NCBI RefSeq assembly: GCF_014212355.1
Contig: NZ_JACKXD010000002.1
Location: forward strand, 434,001-498,000
Source of the DNA: Halobellus ruber
Lineage (GTDB): Archaea > Halobacteriota > Halobacteria > Halobacteriales > Haloferacaceae
Direction: 5' to 3'
Length of the DNA: 64,000 nt
Shown here: one piece after another, positions 45,783 to 53,014 of the stretch
How positions within the stretch are numbered: position 1 is the stretch's first letter
How the letters are laid out: each line of letters opens with the position of its first letter
Position numbers and translations under genes: made by a program
Notes under the pieces: model-generated
Told to the model about the DNA's origin: nothing
What the model saw: only the letters and a program-made list of their open reading frames with translations
The model's database searches: none

Positions 45783-47881
45783 CGCAGTCGGTCACACTCA
45801 CCGCCGCGATCGACGATACGATCGAGGGATGCGCCGTCCCGTCGGCGATCGCCGACCGGCTCGGGGTCGCCGAGGACGACGTGGTCGCGCTCCGGTACGG
45901 TATCGACCGCGAGGTCGTTGCGTCCGTGCGTCCCGCCGATGACCTCGCGGGCGGAACTGTCCGTCTCGCGCCGTCGGTCGCGGACCGGCTCGATGTCGAC
46001 GGCGGCGAGCGGATCGCGGTGGCCGCCGTCGACCTTGCCGACGCCGACAGCGTGACCGTCGCCCCGATCCCGCGGCTGTCGGTTCGCGGCGGGGAGGCCC
46101 TGCTCAGGGAGGCGATGGGCGACACGCCCGTGACGGAGGGCGAGACGGTGTCGGTCTCGCTGTTCGACGGGTCGCTCGACGTCCCGTTCCGGGTGCTGTC
46201 GACCGAGCCCCCGGGTCCGGTCGTCGTCGGCTCCGAAACCGAGATCGGGATCGATCCCGGCCCGGCTCCGGTCGGCACCGCGGCACACGCCACTCCGATC
46301 CCGGACTCCGCGGTCGGCGGCTACGACGAGGTCGCCGCCGAGCTGGTGTCGGCGCTCGATACCCTGTTTCAGGCCAGCGACGACGCAACCGACGCCACCG
46401 CCCGCCGGGTCGGGCTGTTACTGTCGGGTCCGCACGGCGTCGGCAAGACTCACCTCCTGCGGTACGCGGCGTGGGCCACCGACGCCACGATCAACCGGGT
46501 CAACCCCCAGCGGCTGCTGTCGGCGGGGGCGTCGGCGGCCGACGAGTACCTCCACTCGGTCGCGACGACCGCACAGGCCAGCGGCCGGGGGATCGTCCAC
46601 GTCGACGCGTTCGATACGGTCGTCGAGGAGGCCGGCGCGGACACGGTGGCTGCGATCCGGTCGTGGCTCGACCGGCTGCGGACGGTGGTCGACACCGCCG
46701 TCGTGGCCGAGGTGACTGATCCCTCCGAGATTCCCTCGGACCTGCGGCAGGGCGCCCGGCTCTCGAAGTGCATCGAGGTTTCCGAGCCCGGCCGGGCGGA
46801 CCGACGCGCGGTCCTCTCGACGCTGGCGGCGGGGACGCCGACCAGGTCGTCCATCGAAATCGAGTCGGTGAGCCGGCGGGCCTTCGGGTACGTCGCTGCC
46901 GACCTCGTTTCACTGTGGCTGACGACGGTCGAGTCCGCGATCGAGCGGTCCGACGGCGACCGCGTGGCCGTCTCAGAGGCCGACCTCGAACGCGGGCTCG
47001 CGGAGACCGAGCCGAGCGGGCTCGACGGAACGACGGTCGACGTGCCGACGACGACGTTCGACGACATCGGCGGCTTGGAGGAGCCGAAGCGGGAGCTGAC
47101 GCGCGCCATCGAGTGGCCGCTAGTTGCCCCGGAGCTGTTCGAGGACCTCAACATCGAACCGCCCGCGGGGGTGCTCCTGTACGGCCCACCCGGGACGGGG
47201 AAGACGCTGCTCGCGCGCGCGGTTGCGTCCTCGAGCGAGGCGAACTTCGTCGCGGTCAACGGCCCGGAGCTGATGAACCGGTACGTGGGCGAGAGCGAGC
47301 GTGCGGTCCGCCGGGTGTTCGAGCGCGCGCGTTCGAACTCGCCGAGCGTGCTGTTCTTCGACGAGGTTGACGCCATCGGCGCCACCCGGACGCAGGACAG
47401 CGACTCCCCCGCGACCGAGCGCGTCGTCTCACAGCTCCTGACCGAACTCGACGGGGTCGAGGGCCGGGAGGGAATCACGGTCCTCGGGGCGACTAACCGG
47501 CCGCGGCGGCTCGACGACGCGCTACTCCGCCCGGGTCGGTTCGACCGCGTCGTGTCGGTCCCGCTTCCCGATCACGCGGCCAGGGCCGAGATCTTTCGGA
47601 TCCACCTGGCGGACAAGAATACAGCGCCGTTCGATTCGGACGGGCTCGCCGAGCGGACCGACGGGTACACCGGTAGCGACATCGCCGCGGTGGTCCGGGA
47701 GGCCGGGCTGGCGGCGATCGAATCGCGGTTGGCCGACGCGTCGGACCCGCCCGCCACCGGCGACGGTCACCCGGCGATCAGGATCGAAGCCGAGCACTTG
47801 CGACACGGGCTCGACGCCGTCAGTCCCTCCCTGTCGGCCGAAGCGCGGTCGCGTTACGAGTCCTTCGACCGCTTCGAGTAG
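45779..47881 (+). CDS. CDC48/VAT-like AAA+ ATPase with degenerate first ATPase domain
   Basis: A 700-residue protein: an N-terminal double-psi barrel-like domain (to about 110), a middle region, then two AAA modules. The first has Walker A GPHGVGKTH (about 217) but its Walker B is GIVHVDAFD, where the usual catalytic glutamate is missing, so hydrolysis is probably lost. The second is intact: GPPGTGKTLLARAVA (about 469), VLFFDEVDAIGATR (about 524), and the arginine-finger stretch ALLRPGRFDRVV (about 583). It probably remodels or unfolds protein complexes. Shorter than classic CDC48 (about 740-760). Coupled to a small membrane protein upstream. Confidence 0.9.
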   Translation: MTQSVTLTAAIDDTIEGCAVPSAIADRLGVAEDDVVALRYGIDREVVASVRPADDLAGGTVRLAPSVADRLDVDGGERIAVAAVDLADADSVTVAPIPRLSVRGGEALLREAMGDTPVTEGETVSVSLFDGSLDVPFRVLSTEPPGPVVVGSETEIGIDPGPAPVGTAAHATPIPDSAVGGYDEVAAELVSALDTLFQASDDATDATARRVGLLLSGPHGVGKTHLLRYAAWATDATINRVNPQRLLSAGASAADEYLHSVATTAQASGRGIVHVDAFDTVVEEAGADTVAAIRSWLDRLRTVVDTAVVAEVTDPSEIPSDLRQGARLSKCIEVSEPGRADRRAVLSTLAAGTPTRSSIEIESVSRRAFGYVAADLVSLWLTTVESAIERSDGDRVAVSEADLERGLAETEPSGLDGTTVDVPTTTFDDIGGLEEPKRELTRAIEWPLVAPELFEDLNIEPPAGVLLYGPPGTGKTLLARAVASSSEANFVAVNGPELMNRYVGESERAVRRVFERARSNSPSVLFFDEVDAIGATRTQDSDSPATERVVSQLLTELDGVEGREGITVLGATNRPRRLDDALLRPGRFDRVVSVPLPDHAARAEIFRIHLADKNTAPFDSDGLAERTDGYTGSDIAAVVREAGLAAIESRLADASDPPATGDGHPAIRIEAEHLRHGLDAVSPSLSAEARSRYESFDRFE

Positions 47882-47891
47882 CGGGAGCGGG

Positions 47892-48119
47892 CTATTCGAT
47901 GGTCCGCCTGCGGTGTAGCGTCAGTATCGAGACGACGACGCCCGCCAGTGCGATGGCCTCGATCCCCAAGACCAGCCAGAACGCGGGCCGGAACGCCAAC
48001 CCGAACGACTGGAACAGCGGGAGCGCGAAGAGGCCGAAGATGGCGAGTCCCGTCGACAGCAGCAGCCCGGCGAGCGACTGGTAACTCAGCGAATCGGGGA
48101 CGTCGTCAGCGGTACTCAT
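47892..48119 (-). CDS. Small two-helix membrane protein next to bop
   Basis: A 75-residue protein with two hydrophobic helices (LAGLLLSTGLAIFGLFALPL and AFWLVLGIEAIALAGVVVSI) and a basic end. It is downstream of and co-directional with bop, 60 bases after its stop. Whether it is functionally linked to bacteriorhodopsin is unknown. It converges with the AAA ATPase gene. Confidence 0.7.
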   Translation of the reverse strand: MSTADDVPDSLSYQSLAGLLLSTGLAIFGLFALPLFQSFGLAFRPAFWLVLGIEAIALAGVVVSILTLHRRRTIE

Positions 48120-48179
48120 ACACTATTGTCGGGGGAGGCAATAAAAAACCGCGCGGATCGAAGCCGGGTGGGTCGCGGA

Positions 48180-48950
48180 TCAGTCCGCGGCTTCGGCGTC
48201 AGCCGAGGGCGTCGGGGCGGAGCCACCACCGACGATGGCCCGACTGCGGAGCAGGATGAACCCGAACCCGATCTTCGCCGACAGGTCCAGGATCATGAAC
48301 AGCAGCGTCTCGCCGTACAGGCTGAGGAGCCCGAGGCCCTCCGTCCCGACGAGCCACGCGACCGGGTAGACCGCCCACGCCACGAGGATCAGGTTCCGGA
48401 GGACTCTGAACGTCGACTGGGTGTCCTCGTCGGCGGCCGAGGCGGCCTCGCCGACGGTGACGACCAGGTAGTACAGGACGAACAGCATCGCGATGGTGCT
48501 GATCGTCCAGAAGGCGAAGCGGGCGACCGGGACCTTCATGAGCGTCGCGGCGAGGCCGGTGACGATCATGAAGGCGTCGATGGTGATGAGCGTCGCGAGG
48601 TCGCGGTTGCTAGCACCGGCCAGCAGGCCGATGTCCAGCAGCAGCAGCGGCGTCGTGAACAGCCAGTCTGCGTACCGGGCCCAGTAAACGTCGATGACCC
48701 GGCCGTTCACGAGTTCGACCTCGGTGAGGCCGAACCCGAAGAACATTGACAGATACGACGCGGCCGCGATCCCCGCGATGAGGATGGTGATGACGTAGAA
48801 CTCCTCCTCTTCGGGATCCTCTACGTCCCACCCCTTGGACATGAAGTACAACATACCGAGGAGCATTCCGACTGTCCCGAGCGCGAGCCAGATGCCCTCG
48901 CCCTCGACGCCGAGCGATGCCTGCAACGTTTGTAGTTTACCTAGCACCAT
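48180..48950 (-). CDS. bop: Bacteriorhodopsin (light-driven proton pump)
   Basis: A 256-residue seven-helix retinal protein. Compared with the Halobacterium protein (residue offset +10), all key residues are present: R92, D95 (proton acceptor D85), T99, D106 (donor D96), D125, E204 and E214 (release group), D222 and K226 (retinal lysine K216) in LDLSAKIGFGF. ARYADWLFTTPLLLLD matches the outward-pump type, not halorhodopsin or sensory rhodopsin. It therefore pumps H+ outward under light for ATP synthesis. A UAS and TATA box lie upstream, and a zinc-ribbon gene diverges from it. Confidence 0.97.
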   Translation of the reverse strand: MVLGKLQTLQASLGVEGEGIWLALGTVGMLLGMLYFMSKGWDVEDPEEEEFYVITILIAGIAAASYLSMFFGFGLTEVELVNGRVIDVYWARYADWLFTTPLLLLDIGLLAGASNRDLATLITIDAFMIVTGLAATLMKVPVARFAFWTISTIAMLFVLYYLVVTVGEAASAADEDTQSTFRVLRNLILVAWAVYPVAWLVGTEGLGLLSLYGETLLFMILDLSAKIGFGFILLRSRAIVGGGSAPTPSADAEAAD

Positions 48951-48976
48951 AACCCAGTCTATCGTTACCAGTAGTT

Positions 48977-48985
48977 CATATTAAA
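48977..48985 (-). promoter_or_regulatory. TATA box of bop
   Basis: Minus-strand tttaatatg, 27-35 bases ahead of the bop ATG (48950), is in the expected place for an archaeal TATA box giving a very short leader. Confidence 0.65.
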
Positions 48986-48992
48986 GGAACAC

Positions 48993-49007
48993 CCAAACTA
49001 GTGGGGT
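48993..49007 (-). promoter_or_regulatory. bop upstream activator sequence (Bat-type)
   Basis: On the minus strand the 15 bases ACCCCACTAGTTTGG match the published Halobacterium bop UAS consensus ACCcnactagTTnGG at every fixed position. It lies just above the TATA box. This predicts Bat-type, low-oxygen/light control. It also contains a CTAG tetramer. No bat gene occurs in this window. Confidence 0.85.
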
Positions 49008-49065
49008 GTGAGCGATCGGATGGAAAGAGATCGCCGGTCGGATCCGGGAGAGCGAACGAATCCGA

Positions 49066-49108
49066 CTCTACCAATAGATTCAATTCATATAATTTTCTAA
49101 TGGTAGAG
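49066..49108 (+). promoter_or_regulatory. Inverted repeat around the zinc-ribbon gene promoter
   Basis: Arms CTCTACCAATAGA (49066-49078) and TCTAATGGTAGAG (49096-49108) are inverted copies with one mismatch. The 17-base spacer ttcaattcatataattt contains the TATA element. The right arm ends one base before the ATG. Binding there would block initiation. Confidence 0.65.
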
Positions 49109-49109
49109 T

Positions 49110-49439
49110 ATGTCCGACGAGGCCCAAGCGGAGGAGACCCAGACCCGGGAGGCTGACGCCGAGACGGAGTCAACTGACGAGCAGACGAGGGCGGTGCTCG
49201 ACGCCGACGCGATCGAGGACACCGAGAGCGTTGAGGACCTCGAGGAGCTGGTCAACGAGCAGCAAGAGCGCATCGAGGAACTCGAGGACCTGCTGCTCGA
49301 CCTCTCGACGCGGGTGGCGGACGGGAACTCAATGGGTGTCTGTCCGGACTGCCACGGCGCGGTACTCAAAACCAGCTCCTGGTTCCGGTCGAGCAAGATC
49401 AAGTGCACGGACTGCGGGCGCGTGTTCCACGAGTACTGA
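49110..49439 (+). CDS. Coiled-coil zinc-ribbon protein divergent from bop
   Basis: A 109-residue protein. The first half is very acidic and ends in a helix predicted to coil (VEDLEELVNEQQERIEELED). The C terminus is a zinc ribbon with ligands in VCPDCHGAVL and IKCTDCGRVF. Haloarchaea have a small zinc-finger protein, Brz, in the bop cluster that regulates bop; this is longer and not clearly the same, but its position suggests a related regulator. An inverted repeat brackets its TATA box, implying autoregulation. The stop TGA (49437-49439) is the left target triplet of MITE B2. Confidence 0.75.
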   Translation: MSDEAQAEETQTREADAETESTDEQTRAVLDADAIEDTESVEDLEELVNEQQERIEELEDLLLDLSTRVADGNSMGVCPDCHGAVLKTSSWFRSSKIKCTDCGRVFHEY

Positions 49440-49512
49440 TACGAATCATTGTAGTCAATTACCGGTCATCGCCGACGCTGTTTCCGGCGATGACCGGCAA
49501 CAATAATACGTA
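49440..49512. mobile_element. Family B palindromic MITE, copy B2 (shortened right arm)
   Basis: A 73-bp copy. The left arm TACGAATCATTGTAGTCAAT is full; the right arm lacks about seven bases of the consensus between CCGGCAA and CAATAATACGTA. The left triplet TGA (49437-49439) is the stop codon of the zinc-ribbon gene; the right triplet is CGA, one change from TGA. Confidence 0.82.
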
Positions 49513-49661
49513 CGAGGCGTCGACCCGGGCGACGGCGTCCGGCCGCCCCCTCGACAGCGGGGTCGCTTGACTACGCCGATCCGTCGGCACCGGGTGACCG
49601 TCGCTTCGCGTCGGGGAGATACGTCCACCGAGACGGTGTGTGAAACCACCTACGCAATTCA

Positions 49662-49739
49662 TACTGTTGGCTATAAGTACCTGAAGATTTTCGACACCCC
49701 GGGGTGTCGAAATCCTTCACGCGACTATAGCCGACAGTA
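49662..49739. mobile_element. Family A palindromic MITE, copy A5
   Basis: A 78-bp copy from TACTGTTGGCTATAAG to CCGACAGTA, centre CACCCCGGGGTG. TCA flanks both ends (49659-49661 and 49740-49742). Confidence 0.92.
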
Positions 49740-49834
49740 TCAACATACGCCGAGCCAACCCTGTCGAGTTCTTGTAGCTCCATCCTACCTTCTAAACGAG
49801 CGTGTCACAGAAGAGTTCACAGAGCTCGCTGAAT

Positions 49835-49897
49835 CAGCTTAGACAAATTGAAACCGCCGTATACTTGCTGCACGCTGTTCTTAGATTGTCTTAGCTG
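49835..49897 (+). promoter_or_regulatory. Inverted repeat upstream of the ribbon-helix-helix gene
   Basis: Arms CAGCTTAGACAA (49835-49846) and TTGTCTTAGCTG (49886-49897) are inverted with one mismatch; the right arm touches the GTG start. Such an arrangement is typical of an autoregulated RHH gene. The upstream sequence ends with a C-terminal-like remnant (LNERVTEEFTELAESA) whose stop TAG overlaps the left arm. Confidence 0.5.
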
Positions 49898-50121
49898 TGC
49901 CGAAAGAGAAGTTTGGCATCGCTGTTGACGAGGGAATCGTGCGAGAAGTGGATGAACTGGTCGCTGAGTGTGACGATCCCGGAGCCAGCCGCTCCGAGAT
50001 CGTCGAAGCCATCCTCACAGCATTCGTTCAATCTGAAACGGACCACGTTGAACGGGTTCGAGAAATCATTATTCGGAAACGAAGAGGCACTCTCTGGCCG
50101 ATTCTAAACTTCGTGCACTAA
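49897..50121 (+). CDS. Ribbon-helix-helix DNA-binding protein
   Basis: A 74-residue protein with a GTG start. KFGIAVDEGIVREVDELV forms the beta strand and helix A; SRSEIVEAILTAFVQ is helix B; this is the CopG/RHH layout. The C terminus continues helical to LWPILNFVH. Small RHH proteins regulate plasmid, provirus or toxin genes; this one sits in a degraded mobile region just before an integrase fragment. AT-richer than the core genome. Confidence 0.7.
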   Translation: MPKEKFGIAVDEGIVREVDELVAECDDPGASRSEIVEAILTAFVQSETDHVERVREIIIRKRRGTLWPILNFVH

Positions 50122-50128
50122 GTGCACG
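50112..50128. terminator. Palindrome at the end of the RHH gene
   Basis: CGTGCAC and GTGCACG face each other across a three-base TAA that is the gene's stop codon. It could be a terminator hairpin or a binding site. A TATA-like run (actataaaag) follows at about 50146. Confidence 0.35.
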
Positions 50129-50179
50129 TACTTCTAAGCTAATAACCTACTATAAAAGTAAGTAGACTGACCATAGTGT

Positions 50180-50584
50180 GTGAAGAGTTCTATAACACGC
50201 TCTATGAACAGGGAATCCGTCACCGAGAAGGGCGGGAGAGAACCGCTGTTCACCACACCCACTCGCCGATTGTACGACTCAATCCTTCGCAAGGATCTCT
50301 ATGCAATCACTCGGCCCTGCTGTGTCGGGACGGGCTGTCCTCACGACAGAGATCCCGACGGGTGTGATGCGACCACAAAGAAACAAGCGTCCGGCTGTCC
50401 CTCGTCGCTTTCAGCACACCCACTGCGGCGATCAGCAATCACGTATCATCTCAATCAGGACATCCCGAAGGAGAAGATTAGTGGCAGGGCGAACGTGAGC
50501 GTCAGCGTTCTCGAAACCCACTATGATGCTCGAACTGAAGATCAAAAAGCAGCCAACCGGAAGCAGGTGTTAGAAGAGCTATAG
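50180..50584 (+). pseudogene. C-terminal remnant of a tyrosine integrase
   Basis: A 134-residue frame. Its C-terminal part, HPLRRSAITYHLNQDIP followed by ETHYDARTEDQKAANRKQ, has the HxLRR box and the tyrosine near THYDAR of tyrosine recombinases. The N-terminal catalytic half, containing the first arginine, is missing. The middle contains three or four cysteines (CCVGTGC) of unclear role. It is best read as a truncated, inactive integrase from a decayed provirus or integrative element. Confidence 0.7.
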
Positions 50585-50600
50585 AACACCCGACGCCCTC

Positions 50601-50726
50601 TCATCCAGACGTGGGCGCTCCGGGTCCTGTCTGTTCTTGATTATCATCGGGGTTGCCACGATTGAGTATTGCATCGCGAACGCGCTCAAATGCTGATCTG
50701 TCTGTACGCACAATGGGTTGAGTCAT
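50601..50726 (-). CDS. Possible 41-residue protein
   Basis: A complete minus-strand frame of 42 codons from ATG 50726 to TGA: MTQPIVRTDRSAFERVRDAI then LNRGNPDDNQEQTGPG. It has a plausible amphipathic helix and starts in the gap after the integrase remnant. It may be a small gene of the decayed element. No family recognised. Confidence 0.35.
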   Translation of the reverse strand: MTQPIVRTDRSAFERVRDAILNRGNPDDNQEQTGPGAPTSG

Positions 50727-50789
50727 ACCGTATCAGCCTGTTATACACTGGCACGGTTGAGGCTTGTGGGAGCATTCTCGTTTGATTCA

Positions 50790-50867
50790 TACTGTCGGCT
50801 ATAGTCGCGTGAAGGATTTCGGCACCCCGGGGTGTCGAAAATCTTCAGGTACTTATAGCCAACAGTA
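50790..50867. mobile_element. Family A palindromic MITE, copy A6
   Basis: A 78-bp copy from TACTGTCGGCTATAGTCG to CCAACAGTA, centre CACCCCGGGGTG. TCA flanks both ends (50787-50789 and 50868-50870). Confidence 0.92.
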
Positions 50868-50999
50868 TCAGCACTTCGTCACAGCGCATATGGTCAGACA
50901 AACACGAGAAGCCCTTACCGAAGACACCGAAGCAGTTCTCTCTGTATTCTGTTAGGGCGCGCTATGCAAGACGGAGGGCGCGAATGTGGTACGAACTGA

Positions 51000-51077
51000 T
51001 ACTGTCGGCTATCGCCACGTGACGGATTTCGACACCCCGGGGTGTGGAAAATCTTCACGTAGTTATAGCCAATAGTA
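51000..51077. mobile_element. Family A palindromic MITE, copy A7
   Basis: A 78-bp copy from TACTGTCGGCTATCGCC to CCAATAGTA with centre CACCCCGGGGTG. The left triplet is TGA (50997-50999) and the right is TAA (51078-51080), one base different. It lies 132 bases from A6 in the same orientation. Confidence 0.88.
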
Positions 51078-51216
51078 TAATGCCAACGGGATAGGGATCG
51101 GTCAGCACAGGGGATCTACGGAACAGTTCTGGCTGACAGATCACGAGCACTGAATCGCCTGATCGTTGACCGGTGAACGAACCGTCGCCAGCAACGAATG
51201 AGTGCGACTTCGGATA

Positions 51217-51933
51217 TCACGATACGTGAGCGTCTTCCCAGCCCTCGGTGTGAACGCAACTCGATGGAACGCCCAACTCGTCTAGTCGGTCTTTTGTGGC
51301 GACGACTGCCGCTGGTACCCCACACACGTAGTAATCTGCATCCTGTCCGACCGTGTTGATCACTTCGGGAAGTTGCTCTTGAATGTATCCGGTGTGGCCG
51401 TGCCACTCCTCACGAGAAAGTGAAAACCGGGTTTCAACCGATCTCGTGAGCGCGTACTGTTCAAGCAGTGACTTATACAGTAATTGATCGCGCGTTTTTT
51501 CTCCAAACATGAATACTGCCTGTGGACCGTCGTCCGCGATGTATGCCTGAAGTAACCCGATAATCGGAGTAATACCAGTGCCAGTGCCGATGAACACCGC
51601 TGGTCGGTCCGTCCGCCGGAGGGTGAGACTCCCGGTTAACTTTGGGTTCACCTGAACGACATCTCCAACCGACCGTGCATTCATATAGTCGGCTACACCG
51701 TCGGTTCCGTACGCACGGATCATCAGCCCGATCCTCGTGTCGTCGACCGCGAGGACACTATACGGTTTCACGCCGTTGTCAGTCTGAAGTGCTGTGTGCT
51801 GCCCGGCCTCACCGGTGAACGTACCCTCGTTCAGTTCTATAATATACTGCTTGCAGTCCGAACTGATTTCGGTGACGCTGGTAATAGTCGCTTTTTGGAA
51901 TGATGCGATAGACAGTATAAGTACTGCACACAT
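51217..51933 (-). CDS. FNR-type FAD/NAD(P)-binding oxidoreductase
   Basis: A 238-residue reductase of the ferredoxin-NADP reductase superfamily. The FAD domain has a variant RxYS-like motif in VKPYSVLAVDDTRIG; the NAD(P) domain begins PAVFIGTGTGITPIIGLLQ, with the GTGxGP-like loop, and ends with YYVCGVPAAVVATK. It would move electrons between NAD(P)H and an unknown carrier. The start is uncertain: family members usually begin near SFQKATITSVTE, so the first ten residues may be leader. It sits alone in the degraded region; no ferredoxin or oxygenase gene is adjacent. Confidence 0.87.
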   Translation of the reverse strand: MCAVLILSIASFQKATITSVTEISSDCKQYIIELNEGTFTGEAGQHTALQTDNGVKPYSVLAVDDTRIGLMIRAYGTDGVADYMNARSVGDVVQVNPKLTGSLTLRRTDRPAVFIGTGTGITPIIGLLQAYIADDGPQAVFMFGEKTRDQLLYKSLLEQYALTRSVETRFSLSREEWHGHTGYIQEQLPEVINTVGQDADYYVCGVPAAVVATKDRLDELGVPSSCVHTEGWEDAHVS

Positions 51934-52115
51934 CTAAACCACCCGGCCCGTGGGCACGTTCTATCGGTTGGTTCAGAATCTAGATGGAGAAAATAACGCA
52001 GTTCCCGTGGTGACTACATCCTCCGTACCTTGCACGACAACCAGTACCAATACCATCAGGCCGATAGCTGCTTCACTGCATTAACTAAGAGCAACACGAG
52101 ACGACTTTCTCACGA

Positions 52116-52319
52116 CTACGACTGCGTAACTTCGCGGAGAGCAGCATCGCTTCGACCTACTGCTTGACATACGATGTGACAGGCCACTGCAAATCCGAGA
52201 ACGCTCATCAGCACTCCAAGCAGGGACACTCCTCTCAAATACAGAAACCCGCCGCCGATTGCGAAATTCACTGCGGCAAGCAAGGCCGGGTACAGGGTCT
52301 GTAGGATGTGGCTTAGCAT
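52116..52319 (-). CDS. Small two-helix membrane protein
   Basis: A 67-residue protein with two hydrophobic helices (LYPALLAAVNFAIGGGFLYL and LLGVLMSVLGFAVACHIVC) and a polar C terminus. No family named. It is co-directional with the FNR-like gene and about 180 bases upstream of it. Confidence 0.6.
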   Translation of the reverse strand: MLSHILQTLYPALLAAVNFAIGGGFLYLRGVSLLGVLMSVLGFAVACHIVCQAVGRSDAALREVTQS

Positions 52320-52364
52320 ACGTCTGTGTATGTTGCCGAGGGGTTAACTAGCTGTCAAAACTCA

Positions 52365-52442
52365 TACTGTTGGCTATAACTACGTGAAGATTTTCGACAC
52401 CCCGGGGTGTCGAAATCCGTCACGGGACTATAGCCGACAGTA
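52365..52442. mobile_element. Family A palindromic MITE, copy A8
   Basis: A 78-bp copy from TACTGTTGGCTATAACT to CCGACAGTA, centre CACCCCGGGGTG. TCA flanks both ends (52362-52364 and 52443-52445). Confidence 0.92.
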
Positions 52443-52555
52443 TCAAAACACGGTTTAATGAGAAGTAGTCCCATACTTACCTCCCTGCTCAAACGCGGGA
52501 GAGCAGCCGAAGGGATTAAACATTATTGTTTGTTATATATTGGGTGACATCCAAT

Positions 52556-52633
52556 ATGATACAGCACCTGCTTGTGCTGACTGGTGTCTTAGTTTACTAT
52601 TCAGGCGCTTCTGTGGTCTTTTCTGCCGGGTAA
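52556..52633 (+). CDS. Possible 25-residue membrane micro-protein
   Basis: ATG to TAA encodes MIQHLLVLTGVLVYYSGASV then VFSAG, one hydrophobic segment. An AT-rich run (ttgtttgttatatattgg) lies upstream and could hold a promoter. The remainder of 52443-52781 shows nothing coding. Confidence 0.25.
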   Translation: MIQHLLVLTGVLVYYSGASVVFSAG

Positions 52634-52781
52634 AGCTATTGGTGCTTACACGTCGTGAAACTAATCGCCAGACGCGACGGGAGACCGTTCGATGAGTGGT
52701 TGAATTGGAGTGGCGGGACGGGGGTCTTCTTTATAAGAAGGTCTACCCCGTAATGCGATTAGTAATCGTTCGCAGAACGAA

Positions 52782-52960
52782 TGGGGTCGGAGGGATTTGA
52801 ACCCCCGATCGACTGATATCTCCGGTGCGCGCCTCGGTACTCCAGAGGGTCGTCGTCGCGGCCGATGATCAGTCGGTCGCTCGGTATATCAGTCTGGAGT
52901 CTCGTCACCGGGCGCTTTGCCTCTGGAGTCAGTCGCCATACCGGGCTTGGCCACGACCCC
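52782..52960 (-). tRNA. tRNA-Trp (anticodon CCA) with a 105-base intron
   Basis: Acceptor GGGGTCG pairs with CGACCCC and the discriminator is A. The D arm is GGCCAAGCCCGGTATGGC. The 5' exon ends GACTGACTCCAGA (anticodon CCA at 52924-52926) and the 3' exon resumes at TCAGTCGATC, which restores a five-pair anticodon stem; the T arm contains GGGGGTTCAAATCCC. The intron is 52817-52921. It holds a TCTGGAG stretch complementary to the anticodon loop, plus GTGACGA and CTGA boxes. In haloarchaea this intron is a known box C/D guide for tRNA-Trp methylation. Confidence 0.92.
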
Positions 52961-53014
52961 ACTGCGTCCCGGTGTATGCCGATCCGTCATAAATGGATTT
53001 CGATCGGTTCGCGG

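Noticed and set aside
48180-48950. Halorhodopsin or sensory rhodopsin
   Set aside because: D85 and D96 equivalents and both release-group glutamates are present, which marks a proton pump.
52745-52781. Inverted CTTCTT/AAGAAG near tRNA-Trp as a mobile element end
   Set aside because: No second copy and no target duplication; more likely a tRNA 3' flanking hairpin or TATA-like chance match.
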